A stretch of DNA of 64,000 bases from Pseudomonas chlororaphis subsp. aurantiaca (GTDB taxonomy: Bacteria > Pseudomonadota > Gammaproteobacteria > Pseudomonadales > Pseudomonadaceae), in assembly GCF_013466605.1 (NCBI RefSeq), contig NZ_CP059162.1, positions 1,302,001 to 1,366,000 of the forward strand. The letters are read 5' to 3'. Position 1 is the stretch's first letter; the number at the start of each line of letters is the position of its first letter. The notes under the pieces are model-generated. The model was given only the letters and a program-made list of their open reading frames with translations. It had not been told where the DNA came from and made no database searches. The position numbers and the translations under genes are program-made. Shown one piece after another: positions 61,885 through 64,000 of the stretch.

Positions 61885-62370
61885 ATGAAGATTTATTTCT
61901 TTGCGAAAACCCTCGGCTTCGATGTTGTCGCCTCTGCGAACGAGGCTCCGCCAGAAGGTGCGGTTGAAATCAGTCAGGTTGAATATGCCGAACTCTTTGC
62001 CGGGCAGGGCGTGGGCAAGCGGATTGCGGCCAATGACAACGGCGCGCCCATTCTTGTCGACCCTGCCGGCCCCTCGCCGGAACAATTGATTTCAATTGAA
62101 CGTGCCTGGCGAGACACAGAACTGCTCAAGAGCGACGGGTTGATCGCCCGGCACCGCGATGAACTGGAGTCTCAAGCCGTCACCACCTTGTCCGATGCCG
62201 ACTACAACGCCCTGCAAGCCTATCGCTGCGATCTGCGCAGTTGGCCAAAATCCCGAAAGTTTCCAGCCGTCACAGATCGCCCCGTGCTGCGAATGACTTC
62301 CGGCACTATGGGAGCGACGGTGAAAAGAAAGAGGGTGAGAAAGCCGGTGCAGGTGACCGAGTCCGTTTGA
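61885..62370 (+). CDS. Fibre C assembly chaperone
   Basis: The 161-residue protein (MKIYFFAKTLGFDVVASANE) has the C-terminus RAWRDTELLKSDGLIARHRD, ending near LRSWPKSRKFP, which matches the tailocin 1 chaperone (40525-40950). A basic tail follows. It starts 2 bases after fibre C. Confidence 0.82.
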   Translation: MKIYFFAKTLGFDVVASANEAPPEGAVEISQVEYAELFAGQGVGKRIAANDNGAPILVDPAGPSPEQLISIERAWRDTELLKSDGLIARHRDELESQAVTTLSDADYNALQAYRCDLRSWPKSRKFPAVTDRPVLRMTSGTMGATVKRKRVRKPVQVTESV

Positions 62371-62442
62371 GTTTGTCGGTTCTGTGTTGGGCTTTGCCGA
62401 ACGCTGAAGTTTTTTATGTTTAATTTGTATGAGGGCTAGATA

Positions 62443-63183
62443 GTGGACTACCCAAGGAGTGTACCTGGCGCCGGTTTGGTAAACGGAAAGTTTGTCGATG
62501 AAAACCCCCTCACGGGTATGCCAGGGTCTTTGATTCCGGCTGATTGGGGGAATGCTGTTACACAGGAAATTCTGGAAGTTATTCGAGCGGCAGGCGATAC
62601 GCCGAATGAGTCTGACAATACGCAACTGAAAGCAGCGGTTTCTGGTTTGATTTCAAAGAAACAAAGCGAAAACCTGGCGAATCAGGAAGAGGCGGAAGCC
62701 GGAGTCAATACCGCCAAGACGATGTCGCCGTTACGCGTGTTTCAGGCCATTGCTAAGAAGGTGGTCCAGGCAACGGAGTCCATCGCGGGTATTGCCAGAG
62801 TGGCTTCGCAGGCAGAGGTCAATGCCGGTACAAGTGACATTTCTGTCGTGACTCCTAAAAAGCTTCGATTGGGCTTTCTGGTAAGAATGGGAGCTTCTGG
62901 GTACATCGTTTTTCCTTCATGGATGGGGGGGCTGATTATTCAATGGATCACGGGGAGTGCAAGTCAGACTGCCAATAATGGTTACGGTGAGTACAACCCT
63001 TGGCCTCTGGCATTTCCCAATGCGCGTTTTCTCGCAGTTGCCACTCATGAAGGGACAGCTTCTGGAACATTTCTAACGGTCTGCAACCTTTCGGTTGCGA
63101 GCAGCCTTACCGGGATCAATGTACGTTGCCCCGATTGGCCGTCGCAAACTATCGCCGCCCGAGTTATTGGCATAGGGTATTGA
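62443..63183 (+). CDS. Tail fibre D (GTG start)
   Basis: The 246-residue protein starts at GTG 62443 with the shared anchor (DYPRSVPGAGLVNGKFVDEN, GTPGSL-like run reading GMPGSLIPADWG), then a different linker (ENLANQEEAEAGVNTAKTMS), and a compact tip with GLIIQWITGS. GAGG lies 8 bases upstream. The 72 bases before it hold no gene. Confidence 0.85.
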   Translation: MDYPRSVPGAGLVNGKFVDENPLTGMPGSLIPADWGNAVTQEILEVIRAAGDTPNESDNTQLKAAVSGLISKKQSENLANQEEAEAGVNTAKTMSPLRVFQAIAKKVVQATESIAGIARVASQAEVNAGTSDISVVTPKKLRLGFLVRMGASGYIVFPSWMGGLIIQWITGSASQTANNGYGEYNPWPLAFPNARFLAVATHEGTASGTFLTVCNLSVASSLTGINVRCPDWPSQTIAARVIGIGY

Positions 63184-63185
63184 AT

Positions 63186-63617
63186 ATGTATTACTTTTCT
63201 CCCGAAACTTTCGGTTTCTATAACTCAGAACTGCACGGGAAAAATATTCCAGTAGATGCCTTCGTGATCAGTGATGAAGACTATGAGTCACTGGTAATAG
63301 AGGCACTGCCTGGTACCGTTTTATCCCTGAATAGCAAAGGTTTTCCCGAACGTATTTCCTTCGATTCCCAAAATACTCCTGAGGTCGAAAGGGCCTGGCG
63401 TAACAAGGTCCTTGAGTCGACTCAGTGGCTGGTTATTCGTGATAACGAAGAGCTGGAAATGGGTGAAGGGACGACGCTGAATACCGAACAGTTCAAGGAG
63501 CTGCTGGCTTATAGGCAGGCGTTGCGGGACTGGCCTTCAGCCGCCGACTTTCCGGACGCTGAATATCGACCTGTCGAACCAGCCTGGCTTGAAAGTGTTC
63601 TCCAGGAGCGTAAATGA
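63186..63617 (+). CDS. Fibre D assembly chaperone
   Basis: The 143-residue protein (MYYFSPETFGFYNSELHGKN) has the Tfa-type C-terminus, RAWRNKVLESTQWLVIRDNE and LLAYRQALRDWPSAADFP. Its N-terminus resembles the tailocin 1 chaperone, while its C-terminus matches the fibre B chaperone, a mosaic pattern. Confidence 0.82.
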   Translation: MYYFSPETFGFYNSELHGKNIPVDAFVISDEDYESLVIEALPGTVLSLNSKGFPERISFDSQNTPEVERAWRNKVLESTQWLVIRDNEELEMGEGTTLNTEQFKELLAYRQALRDWPSAADFPDAEYRPVEPAWLESVLQERK

Positions 63618-63661
63618 CCCTGTTTGTTCTGAACGTCCTCGATGTAGAGGAGGTAGAGTGA
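63614..63661 (+). CDS. Possible 15-residue ORF before the endolysin
   Basis: ATG 63614 opens MTLFVLNVLDVEEVE with stop TGA 63659-63661, one base before the endolysin ATG. GAGGAGG near 63644-63650 lies within it and would serve the endolysin. It may be a coupling frame or chance. Confidence 0.2.
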   Translation: MTLFVLNVLDVEEVE

Positions 63662-63662
63662 A

Positions 63663-64000
63663 ATGCCTGTCACCCTTGAAATGATTCAACGCATCATGCC
63701 CAACGCCCGCTCCCAAGCGGGCGTTTTTGTTTCTGCGCTTAACACCGCCATGGTGCATCGCTATATCGACACACCCAAACGCATGGCCGCCTTCCTCGCG
63801 CAGGTCGGTCATGAGTCGGGGCAGTTGCGTTATGTGCGGGAGCTGGGCAATGACCAGTACCTGAGCAAATACGACACCGGCAGCCTGGCGGCCCGTCTGG
63901 GCAATACCCCGGAGGCCGATGGCGACGGCCAGAAATACCGTGGCCGTGGTCTGATCCAGGTCACCGGTCGCGACAACTACCGGCAATGCAGCCTCGGATT
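63663..64000 (+). CDS. GH19 endolysin (partial, runs off the window)
   Basis: The visible 112 codons encode a chitinase-like GH19 lysozyme (MPVTLEMIQRIMPNARSQAG), with the catalytic Glu51 in VGHESGQLRYVREL and the segment YRGRGLIQVTGRDNY. It cleaves peptidoglycan and completes lysis with the holin and amidase at the far left. In R2 pyocin the same endolysin (PA0629) follows gpD. ATG 63663 is preceded by GGAGG. The C-terminus lies beyond position 64000. An intrinsic-terminator hairpin is embedded in codons 14-22. Confidence 0.92.
   Translation, partial: MPVTLEMIQRIMPNARSQAGVFVSALNTAMVHRYIDTPKRMAAFLAQVGHESGQLRYVRELGNDQYLSKYDTGSLAARLGNTPEADGDGQKYRGRGLIQVTGRDNYRQCSLG
63702..63727 (+). terminator. 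Terminator hairpin inside the endolysin coding region
   Basis: AACGCCCGCT and AGCGGGCGTT pair across CCCA and run into five T, inside codons 14-22 of the endolysin. The stem sequence is nearly the same as that of the terminator at 60856-60885. Confidence 0.75.

Noticed and set aside
57772..63617. Fibre array as an invertase-driven phase switch (Mu gin/Min type)
   Set aside because: All four cassettes face the same way, and I saw neither inverted crossover sites nor an invertase gene in the window.

Overview
The window is chromosomal DNA of a fluorescent Pseudomonas, probably the P. fluorescens / P. chlororaphis / P. protegens group. The evidence is the gene order bamA-skp-lpxD-fabZ-lpxA-lpxB-rnhB-dnaE-accA-tilS-pyrG-kdsA-eno-ftsB-ispD, the order surE-pcm-nlpD-rpoS-rsmZ-fdxA-mutS, strong GC bias at third codon positions, Pseudomonas-type REP elements, and a phage-tail island placed directly after mutS. 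The species is inferred from this layout, not proven.

Positions 1-18800 hold envelope and core metabolism genes on the + strand: the end of rseP, outer-membrane assembly (bamA, skp), lipid A and fatty acid synthesis (lpxD, fabZ, lpxA, lpxB, accA), replication (rnhB, dnaE), tRNA lysidine synthesis (tilS), and pyrG, kdsA, eno, ftsB and ispD. Positions 18800-22000 carry a REP pair, a LysR regulator, and the divergent formaldehyde-detoxification pair adhC-fghA. Positions 22055-27151 hold ispF-truD-surE-pcm-nlpD-rpoS. Between rpoS and fdxA lies the small RNA RsmZ with an upstream GacA box; fdxA and mutS follow on the - strand.

Positions 30830-64000 are a tailocin (phage-tail bacteriocin) island with no capsid, portal, terminase or integrase gene in view. 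A LexA/S24-type repressor (PrtR-like) sits between two sets of ATGCAT operators. One set lies inside the spacer of a near-consensus sigma-70 promoter that drives a leader ending in an intrinsic terminator. A Com-like zinc ribbon gene and a small secreted protein gene come next. Tailocin 1 (about 33.0-47.7 kb) has P2/R-pyocin gene order: holin, amidase, V, W, J, I, fibre, fibre chaperone, sheath, tube, E/E', tape measure, U, X, D. Its fibre gene is split by an IS2-group insertion sequence with a 5-bp target duplication. Tailocin 2 (about 47.85-64 kb) has Mu/SfV order: gp37, DUF2635, sheath, tube, gp41-like chaperone, tape measure with 41-residue repeats, N, P, 45, 46, 47, 48. It is followed by four fibre-chaperone cassettes that share one anchor domain but carry different tips. 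The window ends inside a GH19 endolysin gene.

The two tail modules probably share one SOS-responsive switch and one lysis set (holin, amidase, GH19 endolysin). The most notable points are the four-cassette fibre array, the shared receptor-binding module between the broken tailocin 1 fibre and cassette C, conserved -1 frameshift sites in both chaperone genes, the tape-measure repeats, the operator/leader/terminator switch, and an intrinsic terminator buried in the endolysin coding sequence.
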